A stretch of 64,000 nucleotides of DNA from positions 5,607,074 to 5,671,073 of the forward strand of contig NZ_CP041186.1 in assembly GCF_006517175.1 (NCBI RefSeq), written 5' to 3'. The notes under the pieces were generated by a model. It made no database searches. It was not told where the DNA came from and worked only from the letters and a program-made list of their open reading frames with translations. The DNA is from Persicimonas caeni (lineage in GTDB: Bacteria; Myxococcota_A; Bradymonadia; Bradymonadales; Bradymonadaceae). Below are positions 1 through 9,668 of this stretch, in pieces (position 1 is the first letter of the stretch; the number at the start of each line of letters is the position of its first letter). A program made the position numbers and the translations under genes.

Positions 1-1
1 G

Positions 2-520
2 TTCGAGTTCTGTCGAGACGAGATTCCCGAGGAGGCGTGGGACCCCGAGGCGCTGGTCGCCATCTGCGACAGCGTGGACGAGCGCGTCCAGAGCTTCGGG
101 CGCGAGATGATCACCCGCAGGTTTCGCGCCGAGCACGGCCACCTCTACCTGCAGCGGCTCAGCGAGCACCCCACCGTCGAGCTGCAGATCTTTGCGACCA
201 ACTACCTGACGCGCTTTGCCGCCGACGACCCCGAGGCGCTCCAGAGCCTCGACCACTACTTTCGCGCGGTGCTGTCGAAGATCGGCGCGGGACGTGTGGC
301 CAAAGATCGCGTGCTCGCGTTTTTGGAGGCCGAGGCGGCCAAGGATGTCGAAGCGGCGCGCTACGTCGAGGGGTTGCTGCGCCGGCAGGTGGCCACGGTG
401 TCCGTGACCGACAAGGCAGCGTGCATCAAGGTCTTGGCCAAGGTGCGCCGCCAGTGGCCCGAGCTCCCGAGCGCGCTGACCCGTAACGCCCCATCTGTTT
501 ACTCACCCGAGGCGAACTGA
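2..520 (+). CDS. Retron-associated repeat (ARM/HEAT-like) protein, 3' part
   Basis: The reading frame is open from the window edge, so the start lies outside; 172 codons are visible, ending in TGA. The residues are helical and rich in Leu, Ala, Arg and Glu (for example LYLQRLSEHPTVELQIFATN), as in armadillo/HEAT solenoids. The next gene begins 2 nt downstream, so they are co-transcribed. The ARM-SWIM-RT gene order matches, from memory, the published type XIII retron arrangement, in which a repeat protein and a SWIM protein accompany the RT. The family call rests on context plus helical repeat character; no catalytic motif is visible. Confidence 0.7.
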   Translation, partial: FEFCRDEIPEEAWDPEALVAICDSVDERVQSFGREMITRRFRAEHGHLYLQRLSEHPTVELQIFATNYLTRFAADDPEALQSLDHYFRAVLSKIGAGRVAKDRVLAFLEAEAAKDVEAARYVEGLLRRQVATVSVTDKAACIKVLAKVRRQWPELPSALTRNAPSVYSPEAN

Positions 521-522
521 GC

Positions 523-2139
523 ATGCTCTTCGAGTACAAATACAAAGGCTTCTCGGGCGTCAAGACCACGCCGAAGAAGACGGCGATGTCCTTCGTGCCC
601 GACGCGGCGCGCTCGCCGACGTGGTTTCGCGGCACGGTGCATCAGGCGTTGCCGTTCCGTGAGGCGATCTCGGCGCTGCACGACGTGGTCGTCTCGGACC
701 TTCGCTACACGCCCAAAGACCGCGAGGAGTACAAGCGCTGGGTCGCCGAGCAAGAGGAGGTCTGGCTGGCCGAGTACATGAGCCGGGCGGCCGACAACAA
801 GGCGCGCATCGAGGAGATTCGCCGAGAGCTGAGCGAGGTGTATAGCCGCAAGCAACAACTCTTGAAGCCGTTCTACACCGCGCGCCAGCGCTACTTCGAC
901 TACCTGTGGAAGAATAATCGCGACTGGTGGTACGTGCTCGACCCGGTGATCACGGTGCACCCGGACGAGGTCTTCTTCGAGTGTTTCAGCGAGGACGAGT
1001 CGACCTACGCCAGGCTGTCGTGCGGCCACGAGGTGTTCACCCAGCTCGACGACTTCGCCTGCGGCACGACCAATATCGACTACTCGGCCGAGCTGTACGA
1101 CGAGTTCCAAAAGATTCGCACCTACCGCGACACCGAGTTGACGGTCGACCCGCAGGGCTTCTCGGTGCAGACGGCCGAAGACGAGGCGCACCGCGAGGTC
1201 AAAATCGACCTGCCCGACTCGTGGGTGCGCGGCTTCTTGCAGGTCAGCTCCGCGATGAACCTGCCGGGCTACGACATCGACCTGCACCCGATGGACCTGC
1301 ACAATATCTGCTTCAAGCTGCGCCAGCGCCGCGAGAAGGAGGGCCCGCGCTCGCTTCGCTTCCAGCTCGAGCCGGGCGAGCCGGTCTCGATCGTGTTCGA
1401 CCCGTGGGGCACGGTGCTCGAGTGCCCGCGCTCGACCTATCACGGCCACAGGACCGAAGAGGTGCGTATCTGGGGCCGTCGCCGCCTGCACGTGTTGGAG
1501 CGGCTGATTCCGGTGGCCAAGAGCGTCAAGCTCAAGCTCTTGGGCTACGGGATGCCCTCGTTCTGGCTCGTCGACCTGGGCGACATGCAGTTTACGCTGG
1601 GGCTGTCGGGCTGGACGGCCAATGACTGGTCGAAGCAGGGCAACTTCGACCTGCTCGCCCCCCGCGCCGACGTCACGCCCGACATCTCGAAGAAGGTGCT
1701 CGAGGAGCTCGACAAGCAGTGGGTCGCCTCGAGCCAAACGCTCGCCCAGAGCCTGCAGCTTCCGCACGCCGACGTTCTCGGCGCGCTCAGCGCGGCTACG
1801 CAGGCGGGGCTTGCCATCTACGACCTCTCCAAAGAGGTCTGGCGAGCACGCCCGTTGAGCCGAGAGCCGCTGCCGCTCGAGAAGTTGCGCTTCGAGAACG
1901 AGCGCGAGGAGAAGGCGATGCGGCTCATCGGCGAGGCGCAGGTCAGCGTCGAGCGCGGCGCCCAGGCTCGTGTGCTCCGTGGCCGCGTGCACGGCAACGA
2001 GGTGCGCGTGGTCATCGATCTCGACGAGCGCATGGTCGAGGGCGAGTGCACCTGCAATTTCCACGGGCAGAACAAACTTCGAAAAGGCCCGTGCGAGCAT
2101 ATCCTCGCCACGCGCATGAAGGCGAAGAGGACGTCGTGA
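523..2139 (+). CDS. SWIM zinc-finger protein (retron accessory, WHSWIM-like)
   Basis: 538 residues. The C-terminus carries a SWIM zinc-binding motif CxCx(12)CxH: Cys509, Cys511, Cys524, His526. SWIM fingers bind nucleic acid or protein. The remainder is predicted soluble; residues around 380-450 could hold a winged-helix-like segment (inferred, not shown). The ATG follows the upstream stop by 2 nt with GAGG about 10 nt before it. A retron RNA and RT follow directly. In type XIII retrons as I recall them, a winged-helix/SWIM protein is the partner or effector alongside an ARM protein; that role is inferred here from gene order. Confidence 0.8.
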   Translation: MLFEYKYKGFSGVKTTPKKTAMSFVPDAARSPTWFRGTVHQALPFREAISALHDVVVSDLRYTPKDREEYKRWVAEQEEVWLAEYMSRAADNKARIEEIRRELSEVYSRKQQLLKPFYTARQRYFDYLWKNNRDWWYVLDPVITVHPDEVFFECFSEDESTYARLSCGHEVFTQLDDFACGTTNIDYSAELYDEFQKIRTYRDTELTVDPQGFSVQTAEDEAHREVKIDLPDSWVRGFLQVSSAMNLPGYDIDLHPMDLHNICFKLRQRREKEGPRSLRFQLEPGEPVSIVFDPWGTVLECPRSTYHGHRTEEVRIWGRRRLHVLERLIPVAKSVKLKLLGYGMPSFWLVDLGDMQFTLGLSGWTANDWSKQGNFDLLAPRADVTPDISKKVLEELDKQWVASSQTLAQSLQLPHADVLGALSAATQAGLAIYDLSKEVWRARPLSREPLPLEKLRFENEREEKAMRLIGEAQVSVERGAQARVLRGRVHGNEVRVVIDLDERMVEGECTCNFHGQNKLRKGPCEHILATRMKAKRTS

Positions 2140-2178
2140 ACGTTGACCCAACGGACATCTTTACGATAGCCTCGCGCT

Positions 2179-2400
2179 CCAGCAGTGAGAGGGCAGCACC
2201 TTGCATCATGAGCGGCGATTCGCCGTTCGCGATCAAAGCCCTACAACGCGTCACTGACTCGCTCGTGACTGTGCGGCCTAACCCTCCCCGGGCGCCGCTC
2301 CAGTCCGGCTTCGGTGAAGCGAGCGGCGCCCGGGGAGGGTGGCCGCTTGAGTTGAGCGATCCAGTCAACAGACTGGCACGAAGGTCCCTCTCACTGCTGG
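2179..2400 (+). ncRNA. Retron msr-msd RNA
   Basis: All retron RNA hallmarks are readable. A 15-nt perfect inverted pair a1 (2179-2193, CCAGCAGTGAGAGGG) and a2 (2386-2400) closes the structure. Directly after a1 comes CAGC, whose G2196 is the likely branching guanosine. The msr part has small stem-loops at 2213-2225 and 2250-2269. The msd is a long hairpin: 20 perfect base pairs (2281-2300 with 2321-2340) extended by GCGGCC/GGCCGC (2273-2278 with 2341-2346), with a 20-nt loop. About 77 nt separate a1 from the msd stem. It sits 70 nt before the RT start, as in myxobacterial retrons. The exact msDNA ends cannot be read from sequence. Confidence 0.92.
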
Positions 2401-2470
2401 AACCTTTTTGGGGAGCCGCTCCGTTTTCCCACACACCCCACACAATTTGGTCGCACCGCTCGGAGGCAGC

Positions 2471-3997
2471 ATGACGAGGCCGTCGCGAGAAGAGCTGTAC
2501 AGGCGTATCCGCGAGAGCTCGAAGGATTCGGTCATCCTCGACGAGATGTTGCGTCTGGGGTTTTGGGATTCGGAGGAGGGCGCCAACGATGTGCCCGAGG
2601 AGCTGATTCGCCGCGAGGCCGAGCTTCGCCAGGAACTGCGAAAGCTCACCGCCCAACAGCGCCGCTACGAGAACCGCGACGCCGCCTTGAAGGCGATGCG
2701 AAAGGAGCGGCTTCGCGAGTCGCGCGAGAAACGCGCGGCCAACAAGCAGCGGCGCAAAGAGGAGCGGCTCGCCCGCGCCATGGCGTGGGACGAGACCCAA
2801 AAGACCCATATCGTCTACCTGGGCGAAGACGTCTCCACGCACCTCGAGAAGCTCGACTACGACGCCGAGAAGCTCGCCAAGCACGCGCTGCCCGACTTCC
2901 CCGACCACGTCGCCCTCGCCGACGCGCTGGGCGTGTCGATGGCCGAGCTGCGCTTTCTGGCCTACCACCGCGAGGTGTCGACGGTGACCCACTACCGTCG
3001 CTTCCAGATGCCCAAAAAGCGCGGCGGCTTCCGCAATATCTCGGCGCCGATGCCGCGGCTCAAGCGCGCGCAGACCTGGATTCTGGAGAATATCCTCGAC
3101 CACGTCCCGCTTCGCGACGAGGCCCACGGGTTTCGGCCGTCACGCTCGATCGTGTCGAACGCCCGGCCGCACGTCGGCCAGGACGTCGTCATCAACATGG
3201 ACGTCAAAGACTTCTTCCCGACGGTCACGTTGTGGCGGGTCTTCGGGGTCTTCGAGTCGCTCGGCTACTCGCCGTCGGTCGCCACGATTCTGGCGCTGTT
3301 GTGCACCGAGCTTCCCGTCGAAGAGCTCGAGCTCGACGGCAAGACCTGGTACGTGGCCACCGGCGAGCGCTGCCTACCGCAAGGCGGGCCGACGAGCCCC
3401 GCGATCACCAATATCTTGTGCCGACGCATGGACGCTCGCCTGGCGGGCATCGCCGACAAGCACGGCTTCGTCTACACGCGCTACGCCGACGACCTGACGT
3501 TCTCGGCCTCCGGCGAAGCCGCCGAAGCGGTCACCAAGCTTCTGTGGCACGTCAAAACCGTCGTTCAGGAAGAGGGCTTCGAGCTGCACCCCGACAAGCA
3601 GCGCATCATGCGAAGCGGGCGCCGCCAAGAGGTGACCGGGCTGGTGGTCAACGACCGTTTGTCGGTGCCGCGCGACGACGTGCGCGCCTTCCGCGCGTTG
3701 CTCCACCGCGTCAAGACCGCCGGCCTCGAGCGCGCCCACTGGAAGGGCGAGAGCGACAACCTGCTCGACCGCATCCACGGGTTCGCCAGCTTCGTGCACA
3801 TGGTCGACGCCGAGCGCTACGCCGAGCTGCGCGCGGAGGCCAAAGAGGTGCTCGACGCCCACGGGTACGCGCCGCAGCCGGTGCCGCCGAAGCCGAAGTC
3901 CGAGCGCCAAGATGCCTCGGCCGAGGGCGACGGCGCTGCGAAGCCCAAAAAGGGGCTGTGGGCGAAGATCAAAGGCTTCTTTGCCGGGGCGGACTGA
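2471..3997 (+). CDS. ret: Retron reverse transcriptase
   Basis: 508 residues from the ATG preceded by GGAGG; a longer frame from 2408 would overlap the RNA leader. It makes msDNA by 2',5'-branched priming on the msr-msd RNA. Visible motifs: NAxxH at 230-234, catalytic Asp244 in NMDVKDFFP, the LPQGGPTSP loop, YADD at 338-341 and the retron-specific VTG at 388-390. An N-terminal region of about 130 residues is charged and coiled-coil-like (about 45-110); this N-terminal extension resembles myxobacterial RTs such as that of Mx162. The tail is Lys/Pro-rich. Together with the two upstream genes it forms a probable anti-phage retron. Confidence 0.95.
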   Translation: MTRPSREELYRRIRESSKDSVILDEMLRLGFWDSEEGANDVPEELIRREAELRQELRKLTAQQRRYENRDAALKAMRKERLRESREKRAANKQRRKEERLARAMAWDETQKTHIVYLGEDVSTHLEKLDYDAEKLAKHALPDFPDHVALADALGVSMAELRFLAYHREVSTVTHYRRFQMPKKRGGFRNISAPMPRLKRAQTWILENILDHVPLRDEAHGFRPSRSIVSNARPHVGQDVVINMDVKDFFPTVTLWRVFGVFESLGYSPSVATILALLCTELPVEELELDGKTWYVATGERCLPQGGPTSPAITNILCRRMDARLAGIADKHGFVYTRYADDLTFSASGEAAEAVTKLLWHVKTVVQEEGFELHPDKQRIMRSGRRQEVTGLVVNDRLSVPRDDVRAFRALLHRVKTAGLERAHWKGESDNLLDRIHGFASFVHMVDAERYAELRAEAKEVLDAHGYAPQPVPPKPKSERQDASAEGDGAAKPKKGLWAKIKGFFAGAD

Positions 3998-4013
3998 CTC
4001 GTCGTGGAACGGA

Positions 4014-4086
4014 GGACTGTCGTCTTTCGGTGCGAGTGCCCCCGCACCGAGTAGACGAGGGCAAGATGCTCTCGCACCGACAGTCA
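4014..4086 (+). repeat. R2 palindromic repeat copy (reverse) between convergent genes
   Basis: This inverted-orientation copy of the R2 element (core TTCGGTGCG...CGCACCGAA) lies in the gap between the convergent RT and lipoprotein genes. The outer arms GACTGTCG and CGACAGTC extend the stem. It could act as a bidirectional terminator, but there is no T-run. Related copies are at 26834, 48628-48821 and 50562. Confidence 0.7.
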
Positions 4087-5061
4087 AAGCTCATCGAAAC
4101 AAATCTCGACCCGATTGACCACGAGGCTGTTCGACGGAGGGCCGGCGCGTAGTCGCAAGAGCGTGCCGTTGTCGCCGGCGGGCAGCGCGGCGGTCGCGTC
4201 GGCGCGGTACCACTCGTAGGGCGCGCTGTTGTGAACGAAGCCCGAGGGTGTGGCGCCGGTGCCCGAGAAGGTCTGCCAGGTGAAGCTTCCCGGCGAGGTG
4301 GTGTTGAAGCTTCGGCCGTATAGCGCAATCGTGACCTTGTCGAGGGGCCCGAGCCCGTCGGTGCTCAGCTCGATGTCGATGAAGACCGTGCCGCTCAACT
4401 CGAGGCCGCCTTCCCCCAGAAACGTATCCGTGTAGACCGGCGAGTAGCTGAAGCTCGACGAGTACGCCCCGACTCTCCAGCGCGAAGTGTCGGGCAGCTC
4501 GTTGACCTCGTAGTCGACGTATGCCGTCGAGTTGGGGCCGTTGCCCTCCCAGCCAAATCGCACCGCGTGGGTGCCGGTCGCGCCCGAGATGCAGTCGCCC
4601 GTGGCGGAGGCGACGTCGGGCTGCGCGTCGACGCCCATGTCGGTTGTGTCGGTCGTGTCGGCTGTGTCGAGAGCGGTATCAGACACCGTGTCTGCGGTGT
4701 CGAGGTCGGTATCAGACCCCGTGTCGGCCGCGTCTGCCGTATCCGTGGGCGCATCCGAAGCAGTGTCGTTCGGCGCGTCTGTTGCAGTGTCAGATACGGT
4801 GTCCGACGTCGTGTCAGATACGGTGTCAGATGTGGTGTCAGCGGTCGTGTTGGCATCTCGAGCCACGTCCGCCGCGTCGTCTGCGTCGTCTGCGTCGTCT
4901 ACGTTGGCAGTGTCGGCAAGGGCAATCGCATCGAGCGCCACATCCCCGCCGTCGAGATCCTGCTCGTCCTCGCAGGAGCATCCTTGCGTGGTCGCGAGGA
5001 GGACCAGCGCTGAAAAGAGGAGCAAGCGTTTCGATACCAGCGTCGTGTTCGATGTCTTCAT
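4084..5061 (-). CDS. Asp/Thr-rich surface lipoprotein
   Basis: 325 residues from ATG 5061 (AGGTGA upstream); an upstream in-frame extension to 5172 is not needed. The signal peptide ends in lipobox LATTQGC. A linker of about 110 residues follows, made of Asp, Thr, Ala and Ser repeats (DTTSDTVSDT-like), then a C-terminal beta-rich domain of about 170 residues without recognised family features. Probably outer-membrane anchored and extracellular. The low-complexity linker resembles cell-wall-spanning stalks of myxobacterial lipoproteins. Function unknown. Confidence 0.8.
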   Translation of the reverse strand: MKTSNTTLVSKRLLLFSALVLLATTQGCSCEDEQDLDGGDVALDAIALADTANVDDADDADDAADVARDANTTADTTSDTVSDTTSDTVSDTATDAPNDTASDAPTDTADAADTGSDTDLDTADTVSDTALDTADTTDTTDMGVDAQPDVASATGDCISGATGTHAVRFGWEGNGPNSTAYVDYEVNELPDTSRWRVGAYSSSFSYSPVYTDTFLGEGGLELSGTVFIDIELSTDGLGPLDKVTIALYGRSFNTTSPGSFTWQTFSGTGATPSGFVHNSAPYEWYRADATAALPAGDNGTLLRLRAGPPSNSLVVNRVEICFDEL

Positions 5062-5200
5062 GTCACCTATCATTCCAGACTCTCGGCGGGCGGTAAATGG
5101 TCCCGCCCACTCGTCCCTTACTGATCGGTAACTTGTTGGCTCATCGCCCCGAAAGCTAGTGTTTGGGCCCATTTGAGACGGTTAAGAAGGGTCAATCATC

Positions 5201-8200
5201 ATGCTGAAAAGTTGGGCGCGGGTTTGCGCAATTCTGATTTCGATTTCTCTTTTGGCCGCGTGCGGCTCGGAGGAGCACGAGAAGACCATCGACCTACCCG
5301 ACGGGCCGGTCGAGCCGGCCGCAGAGGGGGCCATCGAGCTCGCCTCGACCTACGGCTGCGCGGTCGACTCGGACTGTAAGGAGGGGCGATTCTGCTTCCA
5401 GGGTACCTGCGCCTACGAGTGTTCGGACGAAGTCGCGTGCAGCGGCGGGTCGACCTGCTCGCCGCGCGGTCAATGTGTCGAGGCGAGCGCCGAGGACGGC
5501 GGACAGGCGCTGCGGGCCCAACCGCTGGTCTCCGAGTTCTTCGAGGACGTGGAGCTCGCCGACGTGCCGCAAACGCAGTTTACGGTGACATCGGCCGGCG
5601 ACGAGGTCTCACTGGAGCTGAAATTCGACACGGCGCTGCCCGAGAAGGGCCTGCCGTATCGTATCTCACGCAGTGACGGCATCGGCGACGCCGAGCGCGT
5701 CGAGCGCACCGAAGGGGGCGTCGACACGGTGAGCATTCCCCTCGAGCTCGGCTTGGCCGACCTGACGCTGGACGAGAGCACCACGGTCTACGTCGAGGTG
5801 TTCACCCCGGTCGGCTCCTTCGAGGTGAGTTTGGAGCCGGCGTTTTCGGCCAACGGCGCCTACGCCGGCACCGCGGTCTTGGAGACCTTCGGCCGCGTGG
5901 GCCTTCCCATCGAGTTCGAGGTGGTCACCCAGCCGACGGACGCCACCCTCGACCAGGCCGACAGCGCTTGGCTCGTCCTTCCCGTCTCGCGCGAGAAGCT
6001 CTTCTCGCCGGTCTACCCCGACGGCACGGTCGACCATGTGGCCGCCGAGTTCGTCTACGACGACTTCGTAGGCACCTGGGTGGCCACCTTCGACAACGCC
6101 TTCGACCTGAACACAGCCGGCATCTGGCAAGTACCGCGCGCCGAACAAGTCGGCCGCTCGATGCGCTTCGAAGTGGCGATGGAGGGCAAGAACAAGATCT
6201 TCGGCTCGTTCACCGACCGGTGGACCGGGCTCTACGAGGTCGACTCCGCTCAGGGCGTGACCACGCTCGAGACGGTCGTGACCACAGGCGACATCGTCAT
6301 GGAGCGCGTGGGCGAGGCGCGCACGGCGACCGGGCTGAACGTGGGCCAGCAGGCGGCGCCCGACTCGCAGTTATTGCCCGCACCGGCCATCGACGCGTGC
6401 GCCGACGACATCTTCACCGTGGTCGCGCGTGATATCGACGGCGAGTCGTACGGCTGCGACGGCATCACCAGCGCGGCCGACTTCGAGGCGGCCGACGCCG
6501 ACACCAAAGCGCTGTGCGCGGTCGCCGTCGGCGACGAGGCGCTCTCGGGGCAGACGACTGGCGGTCGCATCAACTCCTTCCTCAACGACTCCGGAAACAC
6601 CGGCGGGCAGAGCTTCGACGATTTCCTCGAAGAGTGCGCCGCCGGCACCGACGGCACCTGCCGTCCCAGCGCCGAAGTGACCTGCGGGCGCCAACTGCTC
6701 GCCCGCGCCTATCACGACCAGCCCGAAGGCTCGATGCGCATGACCGCGCTCGTCGAGCAGTACCTCGACATCGCACGCGAGTCGTACCTCGGCCGTCAGT
6801 TGGGCGCTTTCGCCACCGACTTCAACATGCGTATGGAGTGGCTCGAGGCGACGAACTACCCCGCGGTGGTGACCTCGGCGGTTCAGGAGAAAAACGAAGA
6901 GCTGCTCGACGAGTGGAAGCAGAAGGTCTTGGACGTGCACGTGGGCGTGCTCACTGGCCAATTCGACCCGAGTGGCCTGGCCGTGATGGCGCGCGAGACG
7001 AACTCGACGACCGCCGGCGACGCCCGCCAGCGCCTGCTCATGGAGATGACCCAGAGCTGGCGCGGGGCGATGGAATCGCTGACGCTGGCGACCGCGCGCT
7101 GGAACACGTTGTTGCAGGCCGAGGCCGACCGCGACGAAAAGGCCGGCTACGTGACCGAGCAGATGTTCAAGCTCTACGTCACCGCCGGCTCCCTTCGCAG
7201 CCTGGCACGCTCGGCCGGCGCGGGCTATCTGGTGGCGAGCTTCGGCTCGGGTTTCTCGACGCTGATGACCGAGCTTCAGAGCCTCGAGCGCGGCTTCGAC
7301 GAGCGGGTCTACGCCCGTGACGGTGAGGTCGTGGTCAACACCTCCATCAACCCCGAGAGCTCCAACGACAACCTGCTCACCGAGCGCGAGGACACCGCCC
7401 GTGCCGAAATCGCCGAGGCACACCAGGCCATCACCGACGTGCTCGCCGAGGCGCGCGCCGAAGCTCTCAGCCAGGAGGAGCTGCGAAACCGCATCAACAA
7501 CCAGATTGGCGACCTGCGCGCCGATCTCGTCGAGTATTGCGGGCTCCCCGCGGGCTGCTCGGTCGATGATTGGGCGACCGGCGTGGCCGGCTGCGAGGTC
7601 GACACGGCTGCGGGCCGCTGCGGCTTCGAGATCGACAGGGCGACCGGTGAGATCGCCGCCTTCGACATGGGCGACCAGAACGTCTCGGAGGCGGGCGGTG
7701 CGCTGCTCGAGCTGGCCGAGTCGGCTCAGAACGTCAAGATTGCCCGCCAAGACCTGCAGGCGCTCATTCAGCGGCTCAGCCTCGACTACAGCGAGCTCGA
7801 GGCCTTCGCCGTCGACATCGAGACGTGGAACCAGACACGGCTCGACGGCCTGCGCGAGCTCGAGGCGAATATCGCCCAGCGCCAGCAGATTCGAAACGAC
7901 GCCGTCGAAGAGATTTTGGCCAATATCGCCGAGCGGGCCTCCATTCGCGAGGCGTCCATCGTGGATATGGGCGCGACGTTCTCTCAGTGGCAGTCGATGC
8001 GCGCCGGCAATATCGAGACGACGCTCGGGTTGATGACCCAGGCTGCCCAGGAGCGCAAGGCCGCCCGAGAACTCGGCCTGGCCGCCGACACGGTGATGGG
8101 AGCCTTCGAGGTCCTCGCCGAAGCCGTCCCCGACGAGCTGGGTGACGACGACGTGGTCATGGCGACCGCTGCTGCAGGCTTCTTGGCGGCCGGTGTGGCC

Positions 8201-9577
8201 GGCTCGACGCTCCTGAATATCCTGGCGCTCAACCGCGAGGCGAATGCCGAGCGGCTCGACCTGGCCGCCGAGGCGAACTCGATGATGCGCGAGGCCCAGA
8301 TGGAATCCTTGGCCGAGGAGTACGAGCTCGCAAACGCCGTCGAGGATCACGAGCTGGCGACGCTTCGCGACGAGGTCGTGGCCCGCGACCAGCTCACCGA
8401 CAAGCAGGTCGAGCAGCTCGAGCAGACCATCGAGCTCGCCCGCGCCTACCGCCAGGCTGAACTCACCTACAAGCGCGACCTGGCCGACTTTCGCGCCAAG
8501 CGCACCGAGCTTCGCCAGGAGCTGACCAAGATGACCGGCCTCGAGCTTCGCGTTCAGCAGGCGGTCACCCAATTCCAGCAGGGCCTGTCGGAGTATCGTC
8601 AGTGGGTCCAAAAGGCCCAGCTCACCCAGGCCAAGCTCGACGACCTGCTTCGCCAGCGCGACAATATCAACCAGATCATCGGCTCGCCGGCGGCCATCTT
8701 CGCCCGCGCCAACGATTTGGAGCGTGGCGAGCGCAAGCTCGAGCAGGCCAAAGACGCGCTCATGGATTGGCTTGTCACGCTCGAGTACTACGCGGTGCGT
8801 CCGTTCATGGACCAGCGCCTGCAGATCCTGCTTGCGCGCAACACCTACCAGCTCGAGAAGATCGCCGACGAATTGCTGCGCCTGCAGCGCGACTGCGGCG
8901 GGCCGATCAACGAGCTGACCACCACGCTGTCGGTGCGCGAGGACCTGCTCGGCATTCGACGCCCCGTCAAAGATCGGGTCACCGGCGAGCGCCTCGGCCC
9001 CGAGGAGCGCTTCCGCCGCGTGCTCCAGCGCGGCTACGTGCCGGTCGGAAAGCGCGTGCGCTACAGCACCGACGAGACCATCGGCGGGTTGATGGCCACC
9101 GACCCCGACATCCTGGCGGCGACCTTCTTCGTAGAGGTCAACGACTTCGCCAACCTCGAGTTGACGTGCAACGCCAAGATCAAGTCGATCAACGTCAAGC
9201 TCGACGGCGACATCGGCGAGGGCCGCCCGACGGTCACGCTGTTGTATGACGGCACGGCCACGCTCTTGTCGTGTCAGCCGAATATCGAGGAGTACGTCTC
9301 GCAATTCGGCCCGGGCGCGACGAGCTTCGGCAAGGTCACCCAGCTTCGCACCAGCGGCCGCAGCATGTCGCCGGCCGCGGGCATCAACGAGTTCATCGGC
9401 GCCGACGGCCAGGCCAGTGAGACCTTCGGCGGGCTGCCGTTGGTCAACCAGTACACAGTGCTCATCAACAAGAGCGCCGGCGAGAACCCCAACATCGACT
9501 GGAACGAGCTCGAGGATATCGAGCTCGAGCTGACCTACAGCTACCAGGACGTGTTCCCGGAAGGGCAGTGCGAGTGA
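5201..9577 (+). CDS. Large coiled-coil lipoprotein with TcA-like C-terminus
   Basis: 1458 residues. The signal peptide ends in lipobox LLAACG. A short Cys-rich segment (about residues 50-90, eight Cys) follows. Residues about 130-430 are beta-rich. About 440-1250 are mostly long amphipathic helices, interrupted by a Cys-containing stretch near 785-810 and an apolar segment near 980-1010. The last 200 residues are beta-rich; features such as NAKIKSINVKL and a late GLPLVNQYTVLIN resemble the C-terminal TcB-binding region of Tc-toxin A subunits. That resemblance is by eye only. A clean intrinsic terminator follows at 9601. Confidence 0.8.
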   Translation: MLKSWARVCAILISISLLAACGSEEHEKTIDLPDGPVEPAAEGAIELASTYGCAVDSDCKEGRFCFQGTCAYECSDEVACSGGSTCSPRGQCVEASAEDGGQALRAQPLVSEFFEDVELADVPQTQFTVTSAGDEVSLELKFDTALPEKGLPYRISRSDGIGDAERVERTEGGVDTVSIPLELGLADLTLDESTTVYVEVFTPVGSFEVSLEPAFSANGAYAGTAVLETFGRVGLPIEFEVVTQPTDATLDQADSAWLVLPVSREKLFSPVYPDGTVDHVAAEFVYDDFVGTWVATFDNAFDLNTAGIWQVPRAEQVGRSMRFEVAMEGKNKIFGSFTDRWTGLYEVDSAQGVTTLETVVTTGDIVMERVGEARTATGLNVGQQAAPDSQLLPAPAIDACADDIFTVVARDIDGESYGCDGITSAADFEAADADTKALCAVAVGDEALSGQTTGGRINSFLNDSGNTGGQSFDDFLEECAAGTDGTCRPSAEVTCGRQLLARAYHDQPEGSMRMTALVEQYLDIARESYLGRQLGAFATDFNMRMEWLEATNYPAVVTSAVQEKNEELLDEWKQKVLDVHVGVLTGQFDPSGLAVMARETNSTTAGDARQRLLMEMTQSWRGAMESLTLATARWNTLLQAEADRDEKAGYVTEQMFKLYVTAGSLRSLARSAGAGYLVASFGSGFSTLMTELQSLERGFDERVYARDGEVVVNTSINPESSNDNLLTEREDTARAEIAEAHQAITDVLAEARAEALSQEELRNRINNQIGDLRADLVEYCGLPAGCSVDDWATGVAGCEVDTAAGRCGFEIDRATGEIAAFDMGDQNVSEAGGALLELAESAQNVKIARQDLQALIQRLSLDYSELEAFAVDIETWNQTRLDGLRELEANIAQRQQIRNDAVEEILANIAERASIREASIVDMGATFSQWQSMRAGNIETTLGLMTQAAQERKAARELGLAADTVMGAFEVLAEAVPDELGDDDVVMATAAAGFLAAGVAGSTLLNILALNREANAERLDLAAEANSMMREAQMESLAEEYELANAVEDHELATLRDEVVARDQLTDKQVEQLEQTIELARAYRQAELTYKRDLADFRAKRTELRQELTKMTGLELRVQQAVTQFQQGLSEYRQWVQKAQLTQAKLDDLLRQRDNINQIIGSPAAIFARANDLERGERKLEQAKDALMDWLVTLEYYAVRPFMDQRLQILLARNTYQLEKIADELLRLQRDCGGPINELTTTLSVREDLLGIRRPVKDRVTGERLGPEERFRRVLQRGYVPVGKRVRYSTDETIGGLMATDPDILAATFFVEVNDFANLELTCNAKIKSINVKLDGDIGEGRPTVTLLYDGTATLLSCQPNIEEYVSQFGPGATSFGKVTQLRTSGRSMSPAAGINEFIGADGQASETFGGLPLVNQYTVLINKSAGENPNIDWNELEDIELELTYSYQDVFPEGQCE

Positions 9578-9600
9578 CCTGAGTGCACGAGACGCAAAAC

Positions 9601-9636
9601 GCCCCGGTTCGACGATGTGTCGAGCCGGGGCTTTTT
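9601..9636 (+). terminator. Intrinsic terminator
   Basis: A 13-bp stem (9601-9613 with 9619-9631, one G-T pair) is followed by CTTTTTG. It ends the 5201-9577 gene; A-rich sequence just before it could let it work weakly from the other strand. Confidence 0.9.
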
Positions 9637-9668
9637 GTTGCAGGCAGCACATCTCGCGCTGGTGAATG

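Noticed and set aside
499-2151. 550-codon minus-strand frame
   Set aside because: Shadow of the SWIM gene; His/Arg/Leu-rich composition typical of GC-rich antisense.
6371-9652. 1093-codon open frame on the minus strand
   Set aside because: Antisense of the coiled-coil lipoprotein at 5201-9577; Leu/Gly/Val-rich without domains, and it runs over a terminator.
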